Part shown: positions 5,392-5,794 of the stretch, piece by piece
How the letters are laid out: every line of letters starts with the position of its first letter
How positions within the stretch are numbered: position 1 is the stretch's first letter
Origin: Erysipelotrichaceae bacterium
GTDB taxonomy: Bacteria > Bacillota_I > Bacilli_A > Erysipelotrichales > Erysipelotrichaceae
Direction of reading: 5' to 3'
DNA: 5,794 nucleotides
NCBI GenBank assembly: GCA_024709285.1
Contig: JANJWY010000083.1
Span: 1 to 5,794, forward strand
Notes under the pieces: model-generated
Seen by the model: only the letters and a program-made list of their open reading frames with translations
Told to the model about the DNA's origin: nothing
Database searches by the model: none
Made by a program: the position numbers and the translations under genes

Positions 5392-5794
5392 TTCTTTGTT
5401 AAGACGGCACATTTCTTCACGATTCGAACGATTTCTTCCAAAGTTTCATCTGTGAAAGTGATTCGGAAAATAACAACGCCAAGTCGGACATGATTTTCAA
5501 TCTCATCCAATCGATTCAGTGGCTGATGTTCAAACAAATGCATGTTGCACAAATCATCTTTTAGCAGCGGATATACTTTATTCATTCGGTCTTTCAAAGC
5601 ATATTCACTCTGGGTGCAAAGACTGCATCCCGGTAGTTTCCCATCGGTTAACGAACTTGCAACCGGGCAGTGTTTCAATACCATCATCTCCCGCTTGCAA
5701 TACATGCCGACTCCACAAGCCAAATACTCATATCCGCTTTTCTTCGCGTATGCAAAACTCGACTCCAAATTGTCAAATGTGCATTCGGATGATA
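5367..5794 (-). CDS. U32-family peptidase-like protein, C-terminal part (cut by right edge)
   Basis: The last 141 residues of a protein that enters from the right edge, where the frame is still open; an internal TTG at 5768 is not a believable start. The fragment resembles the conserved C-terminal part of U32 proteins. It has a tyrosine/cysteine-rich turn followed by HCP (C42 of the fragment), then C56-S-L-C59, the stretch YALKDRMNKVYP (64-75), C82, and a helix ending in ITFTDETLEEIVRI. C42, C56, C59 and C82 are candidates for an iron-sulfur site like those shown in the U32 members that modify RNA or ubiquinone (RlhA, TrhP, UbiU/UbiV). The role here, RNA hydroxylation or proteolysis, cannot be told without the N-terminal part. 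It ends in TGA at 5369-5367, which merges with the MFS promoter; I see no terminator, so read-through into the MFS gene is likely. Confidence 0.78.
   Translation of the reverse strand, partial: SSECTFDNLESSFAYAKKSGYEYLACGVGMYCKREMMVLKHCPVASSLTDGKLPGCSLCTQSEYALKDRMNKVYPLLKDDLCNMHLFEHQPLNRLDEIENHVRLGVVIFRITFTDETLEEIVRIVKKCAVLTKNLQQIINL

Overview
The window looks like ordinary chromosome from a low-to-medium-GC member of the Bacillota. The evidence is strong AGGAGG/GAGGTGA ribosome sites, promoters with TACAAT or TATAAT boxes, U-tailed intrinsic terminators, a CcpA-like cre match, a Gram-positive-style lipoprotein and normal TGG tryptophan codons. An Erysipelotrichia-like or related gut Firmicute is my guess. 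It rests on gene families and style only, since no rRNA or other marker is present. I see no tRNA, rRNA, CRISPR array, insertion sequence or phage gene.

Layout from left to right. (1) 1-482, minus: the N-terminal 160 residues of an ankyrin-repeat protein that runs off the left edge. (2) 483-756: its control region. Read on the minus strand, it has a possible cre box, a promoter, a 29-codon open frame with an excellent ribosome site, and an intrinsic terminator whose stem begins inside that frame's stop codon. The ankyrin start follows 42 bases after the T-run. This leader is the least ordinary part of the window. (3) 757-1692, minus: a lipoprotein with a transglutaminase-like domain and an intact Cys-His-Asp triad. 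(4) 1693-1781: a divergent control region with two TTGT/ACAA palindromes. (5) 1782-3476, plus: an M3-family zinc oligoendopeptidase. One base after its stop comes a NERD-domain protein (3478-4074, plus), so the two probably form a translationally coupled operon. (6) 4021-4091: a bidirectional terminator that contains the NERD stop codon in its loop, plus a second terminator-like hairpin for leftward transcription. (7) 4090-5334, minus: a UMF1/Atg22-type MFS transporter. Its extended -10 promoter is joined to the stop codon of (8), the C-terminal end of a U32-family peptidase-like protein (5367-5794, minus) that runs off the right edge.

Functionally this is a mixed housekeeping neighbourhood: intracellular peptide degradation (M3 peptidase), a surface transglutaminase-like lipoprotein, an efflux-type transporter, and a U32 protein probably acting in RNA or protein modification. 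Nothing seen makes these genes one pathway. I do not see a clear new multi-gene system. The two candidates for new biology are the leader peptide/terminator unit in front of the ankyrin gene and the coupled M3 peptidase-NERD pair.
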